Shown: piece after piece, positions 34,650-46,790 of the stretch
How positions within the stretch are numbered: position 1 is the stretch's first letter
Layout of the letters: each line of letters begins with the position of its first letter
NCBI RefSeq assembly: GCF_024586455.1
Contig: NC_065922.1
Span: 18,534,089 to 18,598,088, forward strand
Direction of reading: 5' to 3'
DNA length: 64,000 nt
Source: Bactrocera neohumeralis
Taxonomy: Eukaryota; Arthropoda; Insecta; Diptera; Tephritidae
The notes under the pieces: generated by a model
Told to the model about the DNA's origin: nothing
What the model saw: only the letters and a program-made list of their open reading frames with translations
Database searches by the model: none
Program-made: the position numbers and the translations under genes

Positions 34650-36050
34650 GAACTATAATTTACAATTTTTTTATGTGAATTTTCTTCTTAATTAATTTTT
34701 TATATTTGTCATTTTTATTTTATTTTTTTAGAATTTTAGAAAATTTTTAAAACCTTTGTTTGTTGTAATTTTAATTTATTTTTTTTAAGTTTTTATTCTT
34801 TTATATAAAAATTATTAAAAAAAAACATAAAAATTTTTTTTATTAATTTTTATTTTTTTTTTTGGAATAATTATTTTGTTTTTTTGTCAATTAATTATCT
34901 TTTTAATATTTATCATTTTTATACTTTTTCAGCTTTATTTTACAAATTTTTTAAAATATTTTTTGTAAAATAAAATTAATTACAAAAAAAATTAAAAATT
35001 AAAAAAAATTAATTATAAATAAAAAAATTAATTAATTTAATAAAAAACAAAAAAAAATAATACATTAATTGAATTACAAAAATAATAAACTTAATTGAAA
35101 TATTTATTATTTTAATTAAATTAATTTAAAATAAATTCAATTTAAATATTTATTTTTCATATTTTTTGAAAAATAAAAGTAATTAGAAAAAAAATTTAAA
35201 AATTAAAAAAACATAAAAGAAATAATAAATTAAAAAAAATAATAATTTAAATTAAAAAAAATTAATTAATTTAATTAAAATAATAAATATTTAATTTAAA
35301 TTTATTACAAATTACAAATAAATTAATAAATATTTAAATTAAGTTTATTTTTTTAATTCAATTAATGTATAATTTTTTTTTCAAATAAAATTAATTAACT
35401 TTTTTTTATTTATTATTTCTTTTTTTTAATTTTTAAACTTTTTTGAAGATACTTTTATTTTTCAAAAAATTAAAAAAAAATTTAATTAAAATATTTATTT
35501 TTCATATTTTTTTATTTTAATTAATACAAAAAGGATTTAAAAAGAAAAACGTAAACGAAATTATAAATTAAAAAATAATGTAATTTAAATACTTGTTTTT
35601 GTGCAAATTTGCTTATTTTTTATATTTATAATTTTTCAACTTTTTTGCTTAAAAATTTGTTTTGAATATTTTTTTATTTTTAGTTTTTCAAATTATTAAT
35701 TTTATTTTGTTTTTTTATTTTTTAGTTAGTTTTTTGTAATTATTTTGACATTTTGCACATAAAAACATTTTTTTGTGGAAATATTTTTATTTTTGTTTTA
35801 AATTTATTTAATTTTGTTTAGATTATTTTTTGTAATAATTTTATTTTTCTTTTAAGTTTATATTATTTTTGTTTTCTTTTTTTAGTATTTTTATTTTTTT
35901 TTTTATTTTTTGCATATTTTTATTTTGTAATATAAATTTTTCAAACTCGTTCATTGTGTTGATGATTTTCATGATATCCGCTGCCTTTGCTCTAAATAAA
36001 TTTTTGAATAAATACTTTTTTTTACATGTGTCTTTAATTTTTCCTTATTA
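34650..36050. repeat. Near G/C-free A+T tract
   Basis: For about 1.4 kb the sequence is almost only A and T, built of 'aattaatt', poly-T and poly-A blocks that are often mutually complementary (for example around 34970-35050 and 35340-35420). I see no coding potential. It could be simple-sequence expansion or a matrix-attachment-like region. Confidence 0.7.
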
Positions 36051-37269
36051 ATTGAATAATAAAATTTTCCTTTTTTCGCATTCTACACATTTTCAAATAT
36101 TTTACTAATTTCTTTGAAAATTAATTTCAAATCTTTTTTGTAACCCATAACCACAACAACACTGCAATGCATGCGCTCGACCAACTTCCACAAATTACGC
36201 AACAGCAAATAAACGTGATCAATAATCAAATGAAATTCATCTTTAAATTACTCATAAAATCAAATTATCGCCTTTTATGTTAAAACTTGTGTGCAATGAA
36301 ATTATTTCTGTAATTAGCAAATAAATACCAACAAACACTGCGTGTAACATGAAAAACATGCAAATGTTATGTAAATTTTGTAAAAAAAAAGTAGAGTAGA
36401 CTTAAACTAAAGTGAAATTGAAAAAGTAGTAATAATGATAAACTGCAGAAAAACCACAAACAATTATTTGTATAATAACTAGTAACATATAAAAAACAAA
36501 GCAAAAGCGAAAAAACCAACAACAAAACAAACGAAAATGTAACTAAAACTTAATTGCCGTAGTTAGCGTAAAATTAAATTAATTAGCAACTTATTAAATA
36601 ACTAGAATTTTACATACAAAACAATGAAAAAACAAAACAACAAAAACAAAGTACGGAGATATATGAAAAAACAATATAGTGATTTAAATAAACATAAATA
36701 CCTACATATGTATGCATATAAATGTTGTAAATTAAATGTAAATAAATGGTAAATGTTAAAATAAACAGAAAATAAACTCGTAAAAAACAATTGATGGCGT
36801 ATGCAAATGTATATAGTATGTGTGAGTGTTTGTGTGTATGAGAATGCGGAAGCCATGTCTATGAATTTATTACATGCCATGCTATGCTGTGCTATGTAAA
36901 CACTTGTGTGTGTGTGATTTATGCATTTCGCGCAGCATTGTGCTTTTGTATGTTTTCGATAAACAAAAAACGCATAAATTTGTAGTTGTTGCATTAAAAC
37001 CAATTTACAGCCTCATTGAAAAACAATAACTTTTCCAACAACTGTGAATTGCAATTAGCAGCAACTTGCATGCTGTGTTGCAATTAACAATTAATTAAAA
37101 ATCATGCAGTGCGCTCAAGGCCGCCACAGCAGCAGCCAGCATCATAATTGCAATTAGTTTCAAGATGGCCGACCTTGAAAGTGAAAAATTTCAACTTCAC
37201 CAAACCATCCGAAGCACCAGGCGATCATAAAGGCACAGTGAGTGGCGCAAAATCAATCGATCAGCATTA

Positions 37270-37440
37270 TTTGGGCTGCTGAGAGTGAGAGCGCAACACT
37301 CTCTCTCACGCACGCATCTTCTCAGCTCCTTCTTATGCTAGTAACAGTTGCTGATCCCTGCTCAAGCTTCCACTGGAATGTCTACTGATGTAGTTGCTAT
37401 GACAACGGCTCATTGTGTTTGCATTGAGAGCATATGCGAA
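37270..37440 (+). repeat. Dispersed repeat, copy 1 (inverted partner at 42790-42930)
   Basis: 'gctgagagtgagagcgcaa', 'agttgctgatccctgctca', 'gtagttgctatgacaacgg' and 'tgtgtttgcattgagagc' occur in this order. The reverse complement of 42790-42930 carries the same blocks in the same order. The family is unknown; it may be part of a MITE or of a larger element. Confidence 0.65.
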
Positions 37441-40400
37441 GCAAATGCACGCTGTTTGGTGCGTGAAGTGAAGATCCTCTCATAATTCATATTGGAATTG
37501 CAATTGAACGTGTAATGAAATAATTTGGTAATAAGGAATTGTGCTCTGTTATGATCTCGCATGTTTTTACTCTTTCTCTAAGTAAGACAATAGCAAAAAA
37601 AAAACACAATTGGCGTGCTCAGATTGGTATTATTAATTTTGAAGGAGTTCAATCTCAGCAATTCTCTTAATTTTCATGCGCGCCTGGTAAGCAACGCCTG
37701 GAAAAATCTCTTTTATTGATTTTTTATTTCAGTATTTTTTTACTTGTGTGAGGACGGCTTTAAAAAAATTTATTGTACAAAATTTGTGTTATTGTCAACT
37801 GCAAAATACCAGGCAACCAGAAAATACAGCAGATATACGTCCCTATTAAAATAAATAATGTTAGGAAAAAATCTGCAGAAGATTACCAACAAAATTATTT
37901 TAGTTGACGCCGATGTCTGTTCATGAGATCCTGGTAAAATATCTGGTTAAAAGTTGGTTCTAAAAAATTTGTTTTAACGATAAGTTCGCCGCTGCTTACA
38001 AAAAAATTAAATTTAAATTTTTGAAACAAGGGCAACAAGGCCTCAACTACTACTAGGACAACAAGAAACTTAGAACGCAAACTTTGTTGGTGAACATCAT
38101 AGATCCTATCCATTATTATGTAATGACAAATTCCTTCGAAAGTTATTAGAAAAACAGAAAAATTAATAAGCAGCCTTCAAATTCATGATTTTTCGTCGCT
38201 TATGCCAACAAAGAGCAAATATGTTTAAATATTCTTATATTAAATGTTTAGAGAAATATATTTCATAATCCTCCTGCTAAACATTTCTGCTGATCTGGTA
38301 AAAATATATTTCAGAAAGTCTCAATAAATTAAAGTGTTACAAAATTGAAAGATCAAAGTCACAGGCGTTCAGAAAACTCAGTTGATAATCGCCGAAAAAA
38401 AATATTTTCTTTATTATACAAATATATTTATTTATTATATTTGTTTTTGGCGATGATCAACAGAGTTTTCTATATATACTTCTATGCAAACACACTGAAA
38501 ATACAAAATACAGTTGCAAATGCATGTCACACTTCCAGTGGAATGCCCGGAATGCCAGCAACAACGCGAAAACATAGTTATGCTCACATATTGTTATTGT
38601 CGTCCTTGTTTAAGTGCAATCCTAGCAACTTTATGAGCGCTTATGGGCACCTGGTGAAAATTTGAATTTTGCTGATTAAATAACACCCAAAAAAATATTT
38701 TAATGGCGCGTCTCTGCTGAAACTGCACACATAAAGTTAAAATTGCTCCGAAAATAACCAGGCGCTCATGATTTGTATCAAAAAGTATTTTCTATTCATT
38801 CCTTTATTTTAAAAAAATTTCGACAATAACAACTACCAGCAGCAAAGTCACGGCACTAGTTGTTCCTTTTGACTTGCGGGATCTGCTCTCGCAAAGACAA
38901 ATTGCCGCTCAATCAGCATTGCTTTTATGCTCTCTCTCAGACAATCAATATCTTGTTAAAATTCTTTTTCATTGCTTTTATGCTGGAGAGAATGGTTGAG
39001 TGCAGTGTGTGCCAGCAAAGACACAAACCATGTGTACTTCTTAAAGTAAAAAAGAGAAAAATTAAATAACTAAAACAAAATTTTGTTAGAAAAGTTTTTA
39101 TTTAATTTTACTTTTATTTTATAGTAAAATATTTTTCTTTTGAAACCAAAATTGAAAATAATGTTTATACATATTAAAATTCATACAGAATTTGCTGAGA
39201 CTTATATTTTTTTCAATTTACTTAAACTTATATATAGATTTTTTCGATTTTTATTTAACTTAGATTACGTATATAAATAGTTAAAACCTATACATATAAA
39301 AAAAATTTATCATCATTAAAAAAACATTTTTATTACGAAAAATATATAAGAAGCTAAAATATACATATGTATACATAAATTAAAAATAAATATTTAAAAA
39401 ATTATTTAAAAAATATATTGTTTTTTTTTTCAAGTTACTATTATGAAAAAACATTCATTAAAAATTTTGAATTTTTGAAATTAATTCTGTGTTATACTTT
39501 TATATTATGCTCCAAAGGAAAGACCGCTGCAGACACCGATAGATCGCTGGCTGCATTTTCTGGTTATTCAATTTGGATAAAAAGTTATCTTAAGCTGAAA
39601 ATAACATACTGCTATTTAAAATTAAATATTTTTAATTGAAAAAAAATTTACAGAAACTTAATTATTTAGCGAAATTAATTTATTGAAAGTTCATACTCCT
39701 TTACTCCGTTTTGTACCAAATTTGTCCAGTGCGGCTTAGCTGAAAATAAAAAAGTTTCAGTTTTTATTCCTTGAAGTCTGTAAAATGACAGCTACAATTA
39801 GCCTACAAATATAAGTTCTGTGTATTCTTACATTCAAATATATATATTGCAATTAAACCACTATAAATAACATTTTCATTTATATTATACATACATACAA
39901 GTATATCGTATCAATATGGTTAGCGTTCGGTTATGCCTGTATGAGTAGCGATGTGGAGTGCCTGCAAAACGTTTAAGTGATTGACAACCAATTACATTCG
40001 AACATTATTAAAAAGTACTATCTGTAATACATAAACTCATTTGTATATCAAAAAAATATATATAATGCAAAAATGATAAATGTAATATAGTAAACGAGCA
40101 AAAAATAAAAATGAAGATTTTTAAATGTTTAATAGGTATTTAAGCGTGTATAAATAAATTTAATATTAATGCAAATTATATTGTACTGAATTCGTAAAGT
40201 GAAATGGTTTATCATACAACAAAAAACTAATAAAAAACAAAAAATAATAAAAGATTACTATATACATATACAATAGTATAGTGTGGCATATAAAACTAAT
40301 ATATACTGATACAATGAAGTAAAAACTAAGTTGAAGTGCATAAACTAAATAAGATAAGATTGATATGAAATTGAAATTGCAAAATGAAATTTCAAACTAT

Positions 40401-40511
40401 TGAGCGAAAAACTCAAATACAACAAAACAACAAACACAAAAATATAAAAAGTGTAAAGCAACAACAAACTCGTAAAAACTGAAATGCGCAGCGAAATGAG
40501 ATAATTAAATA

Positions 40512-40517
40512 AATAAA
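40512..40517 (+). terminator. Candidate poly(A) signal AATAAA
   Basis: AATAAA lies in 'taaataaataaaag' and is followed 24 bases later by a GU/U-rich element (tgtgttttt at 40541). This spacing suits cleavage near 40530. The upstream A-rich text looks like UTR. Which transcript uses it, if any, is unknown; Fur2 is the nearest upstream plus-strand gene. Confidence 0.4.
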
Positions 40518-41048
40518 AGTCGAATATTATTAAATCCTAATGTGTTTTTAATGTAATGAAAGTTTAAAAATTATTTACATTTTTATTTGACAAATTTTAT
40601 TCACTATTTGTCATCCACACTGTTTTTCATCCCCGCGACAGGGCTGCAAATCGCAAAGCTTAGCCACTACTGGTTGGTATTTTCGAGGACCGTATTCTGC
40701 AAACATTTGGTATAGAGGTTTTTTAATTTTGAGTTCTTAGAATTAAATATTCATATAGATAAAACAGTGTGGAGTTAGGTTTTTCTAAAGAGAAAGCAGT
40801 GTTTTTGAATACATGAGATGGAGTTGTGCAATTTGTGAGTAGAGTTATGCTTGTCTTTTCCTTCGCTGATCGGAGTACGTTTATTATTTCTCTTGTCTCG
40901 CAAATAGATTTTAATGGAACAAACTTTTCTGCAGTAGAAGCTATTATAAGCAATTACAAGGAGACCCACAAATTCTAAAAACTTTATTTTTAATAAGAAT
41001 ATAGTCACTTGCACGGATCGTAGACCTGCAAAAATAATAATAAGAAAC

Positions 41049-42084
41049 AAGTAAGGAAGGGCTAAGTTCGGGTGTCACCGAACATTTTATACTCTCGCAT
41101 GATAAAGTGATAATCGAGATTTCATTATACGTCATTTACATATTTTTCAAATACCGTATTTGTGTAAAGTTTTATTCCGCTATCATCATTGGTTCCTAAT
41201 ACAGAAAAGGCATCAGATGGAATTCAAAATAGTGTTATATTGGAAGAAGGCGTGGTTGTAAACCGATTTCATCCATATTGCGTACATGTCATCAGGGTGT
41301 TAAGGAAATATTATATACCGAATTTCATTGAAATCGGTCTAGTAGTTCCTGAGATATGATTTTTGGTCCATAAGTGGGCGAGGCCACGCCCATCTTCAAT
41401 TTTTAAAAAAAGCCTGGGTGCCGCTTCCTTCTGCAATTTCTTCCGTAAAATTTAGTGTTTCTGACGTTTTTTGTTAGTCGGTTAAGGCACTTTTAGTGAT
41501 TTTCAACATAACCTTTGTATGGGAGGTGGGCGTGGTTATTATCCGATTTCTTCCATTTTTGAACTGTATATGGAAATGCCTGAGGAAAAGACTGGTTGAC
41601 ATAGCTATAGTAGTTTCCGAGATATGTACAAAAAACTTAGTAGGGGGCGGGGCCACGCCCACTTTTCCAAAAAAATTGCGTCCAAATATGCCCCTCCCTA
41701 ATGCGATCCTTTGTGCCAAATTTCACTTTAATATCTTTATTTATGGCTTAGTTATGACACTTTATAGGTTTTCGGTTTTCGCCATTTTGTGGGCGTGGCA
41801 GTGGGCCGATTTTGCCCATCTTCGAACTTTCATCATGATATCTCAATTTTTACTCAAGTTACAGCTTGCACGGACGGACGGACGGATGGACAGACAGACA
41901 GACGGACGGACAGACGGACGGACGGACAGACAGACATCCGGATTTCAACTCTACTCGTCACCCTGATCACTTTGGTATATATAACCCTATATCTGACTCT
42001 TTTAGTTTTAGGACTTACAAACAACCGTTATGTGAACAAAACTATAATACTCTCTTTAGCAACATTGTTGCGAGAGTATAAAAA
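41049..42084. repeat. Helentron/DINE-type repeat with TTTTATACTCTCGCA ends and ACGG microsatellite
   Basis: Opens 'aagtaaggaagggctaagtt', then TTTTATACTCTCGCA (41085-41099). It closes with the exact reverse complement TGCGAGAGTATAAAA (42069-42083). Inside are repeated blocks with GGCGTGG..., 'gaggccacgcccatcttc' and 'ggggccacgcccactttt' separated by 'gagatatg'. A (GGAC/AGAC)n microsatellite spans 41871-41935. The layout is like that of DINE-1-type elements but in a distinct family. Short open frames over the microsatellite are not genes. Confidence 0.7.
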
Positions 42085-43249
42085 CATAATATGAATTTGT
42101 CCATATCCAAAATGAGACTCTTATTTGTACACCGTATGTTGAGAAATCAGTAACTTAGACCGATCAAGGAGGAAAAAGAAAAAAGGTTACGCTTAGATTC
42201 CAAGTTTCATCCTTTACATTGATTATGTATCACATTTGAAGGCATAATGAAACATATCATTTAATATACTTTAAACTATGCAGCCTGGATGGAGACCAGG
42301 GAAGTCCAGTCTCGAAACAATTAGTTATATTTTAGCCAGCAGGCACAGCGAACGTGGAAGGGTAGAACTGTTTTCATCAACGTTAGATGGATACATTCAT
42401 TCCAACAGAATACTTGATGGTTCCCAATGCCATTCAAGCCTACAGGATCGGTTGATTCAAGGTCTTATCTGTCCATGGACTGCCAATTCGGCCACAATTA
42501 TTGAAGAATCTTTTCCGGCGCTATAAGTACCTAATAAATAAGTTCATATCATTGTTGAAATGTTTGTCTAAATTCAATGATATTTGATTTGCAATGCTAA
42601 TAGCATACAGTGGTGACGTAACCGCTGAGGATGTGATAAGTCAACTTACAGAGAGAGAGTAAAAAAATATGGGTAGATAATAGATAATAATTCCTTATTG
42701 CCGGTATTTCATTACACGCGGTATTGTATTTCCAGTGCAAATTGTTGGAGAGGCCACTTGATGCACAAATCAGCATACATTTACTTTGCATAAGCTCTCA
42801 TCGCAAACACAATTACCCGTTGTCATAGCAACTACATACGTGCTCAACAGGGATCAGCAACTCATACTAGTATATGCAAGAGTTGAGAAACTGTATGAGG
42901 GAGAGTATAGTGCTCTCACACTCAGCAAAACAAATAATGTTGAGCGCTGATTTTGTCCCACTTGTGATGTTTTCATAATATCTGGTGTTTGGGTGATATT
43001 TGGCTAAGTTAGTATGTGGTGGAGTTATTTACTACAGCAGTGAAGATCGCTGAGAATGTGAAGCAAAATATGATGCGAAAGATGAAGATCGCTAATAAGC
43101 AATTTTAGTTAAATTTTTATTGTTTTATTAAATTTTTTAATCTCAAATTTACGTATAATAATATAGTAGAAAAGTGATATCGTTACTGATAGCATGAACG
43201 ATGGATATCAAATTAGTCGATTCGATTGTGGTAGTGAAGTATTTCCTAA
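42085..43249. other. Intergenic, one unassigned 82-codon frame
   Basis: An ATG frame at 42278-42526 (plus) reads MQPGWRPGKSSLETISY... with no motif I know. It is short, isolated and lacks flanking splice or promoter evidence. The dispersed repeat at 42790-42930 lies here. Confidence 0.4.
42790..42930 (-). repeat. Dispersed repeat, copy 2 (inverted relative to 37270-37440)
   Basis: In reverse complement it carries 'agttgctgatccctgttga', 'gtagttgctatgacaacgg' and 'tgtgtttgcgatgagagct', matching copy 1 with substitutions. It is shorter through small deletions. Confidence 0.65.
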
Positions 43250-43690
43250 ATGTATAAAGACCTTAACAAATCGATAGAGTGCTTTGAGGCTATTAGAAAT
43301 TTGTTGAGATGGCTAATGCTAATTTTCGCTATGTCTTCTGATTCGACGAAGATAAGTCTACCGAGATCTTTCATCATCAGTCTAGCAATCGTTGGATAAT
43401 AGAGTAGAAAATGACTGACAGTATTGCCGCTGTGCTATCGGAGTGAAAGCTCACCTTGCTGAAAAAGACTGGTCCTCGTAGCAGTATGTCTACCACCATC
43501 TTAATAGCAGCCATTTCTGCCTGAGACAGTACAGTGATTCGATAACCTAAAGCTAAAATGGACGGAGAGCTCGTTACAGAAAACTTTCCTTCCTACTTTC
43601 CTTCCTAGCTTCGACCCGTCCGTGAAAAATCTTCTTCTCCTTCTCGTCGATAGAACTAGCAGTATGCTACAAACCTCATAAAAATCCATT
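43250..43690 (-). pseudogene. Non-LTR retrotransposon fragment: RNase H domain
   Basis: The minus strand reads FFTDGSKLGRKVG (RNase H first Asp motif, FTDGSK), VHFSFRLSNHCTVS and then, shifted, AAIKMV, SDSTAAI and the domain end. It is the same class of element as at 45860 and 54870. Frameshifts and a short internal duplication (tttccttcctac/tttccttccta) break it. Confidence 0.7.
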
Positions 43691-44639
43691 GATCCTTAGT
43701 AGATGTATAAAATTTACTACATTCGATTTCAAATAAAGACATAAACAATTAAATTTTACTCCACGTATTTTTTAACTTCAAACATTTAAAGGTTGCTGCA
43801 GACTATTTGCATAAATTAAGCAGCACAAATCGATCATACAACTTTCAGAGGACTTTCCAGCGAAGTGGCAAATCCCTTTAATGGTGCATGTGTGCAAAAA
43901 AGGTTAAATCTCTTTCGAAAAAAAACGGTTTTAAATAAGGGCTTGCAGTTGAGCAACAGAATTCAGGCAATACATGCAACAAATAAGCAGAGATAAAGGC
44001 ACACGAAAAACTTAATGTACTCTGAAATATTTACAAGATTAAAGTGGATAACTGGACACGCACATACGCACTCACACACACACGCATGTGCGGATTTAAT
44101 TTAGGTTTAAATTGCTGTGCGAGTGTGTGCATACCTGCAAAGGTAGGGCCGGAGCCGGAAGGATATGCACAGCAAATAATGGGATTTGTAATTGTATGTG
44201 TATAAGTATTGTGCATTTAAGTAGCGAGGGGGAGGAGAGGGGCAACAGTGTAATGACGGCGATGTTGAATGTCATCAATGCAAATTGAACAGCGTAATAA
44301 ACTGAAGTAGAGCAAACTGGATTGACAGCAGAATCACAAACAGAAAAAATCAACCACACACACACGCACACAAAACAGTTACAATACACGTACACACACA
44401 TTTGTATCATGCAAACAGATTTACATGCATGTTAACGGATTTACATAGGCACGCACTTGCTTCCTTCGCTCAAGCGCCAACTCCCCCCATCCCGACTATC
44501 CATTTCTGCGCTCAATCGCAAATACAATTGACATTGAAATGACATTTTTATGTGGCATGACAATCAATTTGCATAGTAAGTAGGCGTAACGTGGCATTTT
44601 AATGGAAAAATGGACAAGCGAGCGACAGACCTGCATACC

Positions 44640-45150
44640 GTCGCAATCATTTGGACCGACGACCGATTCAGCTAGAACGGTACTCTGTATCGAGAAGCGT
44701 GCCACAACACAGCACAGTTGACTATTTTGTCAACTGACGAGTGGCAACCACACATTCCACTATCGAGAGGCAGGCAGACAGACAGCCCAACGCACACACC
44801 GCGTGAGAGAGAGTAAGAGCGCGCCGGGGGAGCACGGTGCGGCCCGCCGAGTCACATGTAGACGACACTGTGATATAAACAATCAAACATTGTTCGACAA
44901 CAAATCGAAAGGCGGCTACAAAAACAAAGCGTGCAAACGCATTGCAATTTCAACACTGAATTTCGGAAGTCGGAAAACATCGAAATGCCCCCGTAAAGAG
45001 TATCATCAGAAATGCTAATTTTATCAACAGCAGGCGGTGGGCGGGTGTGTGTTGCCAGCGCGAATTGGCAGATTTGATTACACGCCTCAATTGCTGCTGA
45101 AAAGCACTGAGCAGCGTGTGGGTGGCGTCACTTAATTTGATTGTTGTGGT
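44640..45150. promoter_or_regulatory. G+C-richer patch, possible promoter or 5' exon region
   Basis: This patch stands out in A+T-rich surroundings: GAGA-type repeats ('gagagagagtaagag'), CG-rich text near 44820-44850 and a perfect 8-bp hairpin (cagttgac/gtcaactg, 44714-44735). TCAGTT, the fly initiator consensus, occurs on the minus strand at 44737-44732, but no DPE or TATA sits at the right distance. The plus frame at 44803-45018 begins at GTG and matches nothing I know. Treat as a hint only. Confidence 0.2.
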
Positions 45151-45409
45151 AAAAAATATTAGAACGCTTTTGGGGTGGTGGCCTTCGTATGATTGTGCAG
45201 TATTGTATATATGTATGTGTGGATTTGTATATCATGGACTTTGATTGCAATTTTACTTGATGCTAAGAGCTGTAGCGTCACGCCTTTTAATCTTAATGAG
45301 CCCAGTAAGAGGCCAGTGATTAAGTTTTTTGATAAGTAATCAAGTTTTGAAGCAAATTTGAGCTTAATTGTGGTTCTAGTGACAAATAAGTTAGTAATTG
45401 GTTAAGCAA

Positions 45410-45640
45410 AAAGTAAGAAGGGAAAGAGTTCGGGTGGAACCGTAAATTAGCCGTTCTCGTAAACCTTAAGGAGCGTGAACTATATTGAGGGTCTTGCAAA
45501 AATGAATTAGAACCAGTTGAGGAGTAAGACCGACCTCGATTTCAGTTTTCACAAATTATGTGAATTAAAGGGTTGTATTCAAAAATGAATAATATAAAGC
45601 TCTCATCAAGAAAATGAAAAGGTTTTAAGTCACACTAAAG
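45410..45640. repeat. Fragment related to the 41049-42084 repeat
   Basis: 'aaagtaagaagggaaagag' and 'ttcgggtggaaccg' resemble the opening of that element; similarity fades by about 45640. Confidence 0.35.
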
Positions 45641-45859
45641 GAGGATGGATGGCGTAGGGGCCTTAAAACCTAGAAGATCCTCAAAATTATGTGCAAGGAA
45701 ACCTAAACGCGCATATATTTTACCCACATGGTATCGAAAAGACCGCAGGACGGTTTTTGTTTAGTCACAGGTCATTTGCGAGCCGTGCGGCCATTATTAT
45801 CGATGACGCATGTCGAAAACGCAAAGAAGTCGGCACGAGAGAGACGCAATAGAGAAACA

Positions 45860-46790
45860 ATATCTTCTGGTAGACTTTTTTTTTAATTTTAACCATAGAG
45901 TTCAACGGGTGGCGCTCATCAGCATGTGTGGGGCACTATGGTCCACTCCAATCATTGTACTTAACACCATCTTGCACATATTGCACGTGGACACCGCCGG
46001 TCATACACCTGTATGACTGCGACAGTTGCCATCAGACTCAGAGAGTCTGGGTTCCTAAAAGAGTAGGGGTCTGAAAACCCGAAAATCCTCACTCACTTTG
46101 AGGCTCCTTCTCTAACCAATAACGGCGAGGGAGTTATGGATGGGAAGAAGCAGTTGGAGGAGAGGGGCTGTGTGAGAGTGAGCTTCCTCACGGACGCGTC
46201 AAAGCTTAGGAACGTTGATTGAAGGGTCTACTGTCAGGCACCCAAGAACCGCCATCGTTAGAATGGAAACGGATCAGTGCTCCCGTATCCTTTTGTGTTC
46301 TACCACTAAATAGCTTCGTGGAAGCTTCGTAAGCGTGAGCCATCATCGGTACATGCATTGTCGCAAAAGACTTTTGGCCCAACATAGATCGCAAGAGATC
46401 AGTAAGGCTAGCACGTCCTTAGTTTTGGGGCTTTTAACGGGCCATTGCCCTATTGACGACCACACAGTAAGGCTGGGAATCCTACCAGACGCCATCTGCT
46501 GAAGCTGTATGGAAGAAGATGAGGTGAAAACAACTCAACACTTCCTTCTCAACGATCCCGTATTTGGGATGTCAAGACCTAAACAGTTGGGAGCGCAATC
46601 TTCAGACATCCCAGCGAACTGGCGGGAATGGAAATTAAACGTTTGTGCAAATTTGTCATGGCTACTAAGCGTGTTGCTAATTTATAAGTTCGAACGCAGG
46701 TGTTCTTCTTTTCTATGACCTTACAAAGGGCTACATATAGTAGTCCACGTGCGATCTTTAATCAGACATCTAACCTAACCATAGAGAAGG
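45860..46790 (+). pseudogene. Non-LTR retrotransposon 3' part: RT end, RNase H and C-terminal zinc region
   Basis: The plus strand reads VQRVALISMCGALWSTPIIV and LHILHVDTAG (the segment linking reverse transcriptase to RNase H). Next are SFLTDASK (degenerate FTDGSK), a WERK-like middle in other frames and SVRLARP. It then reads EEDEVKTTQHFLLNDPVFGM and KQLGAQSSDIP, the C-terminal Cys/His region of I/LOA/R1-type elements. The Cys residues expected near CxxC...H are partly lost. Several frameshifts and stops make it inactive. A 'cctaacc' text near 46770 may be close to its 3' end. Confidence 0.75.

Larger units (their letters stand above)
31477..40540 (+). other. Fur2 3' flank, possible long 3' UTR
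   Basis: From the stop onward there is no supported coding sequence for 9 kb. Stretches at 31530-31600, 36300-36600 and 40380-40520 are rich in 'aacaaaac/acaacaa' text typical of fly 3' UTRs. Several AATAAA or ATTAAA motifs occur, for example near 32861. The best-formed cleavage context is at 40512. Where the transcript really ends cannot be told from sequence. Confidence 0.35.

Noticed and set aside
41866..42094. Frames rich in DGRTDGQTDRRT
   Set aside because: Translation of the GGAC/AGAC microsatellite inside a repeat element, not a protein.
44803..45018. 71-codon plus frame in the G+C-richer patch
   Set aside because: Begins at GTG, short, Arg/Lys-rich through composition, no homology I recognise and no splice context.
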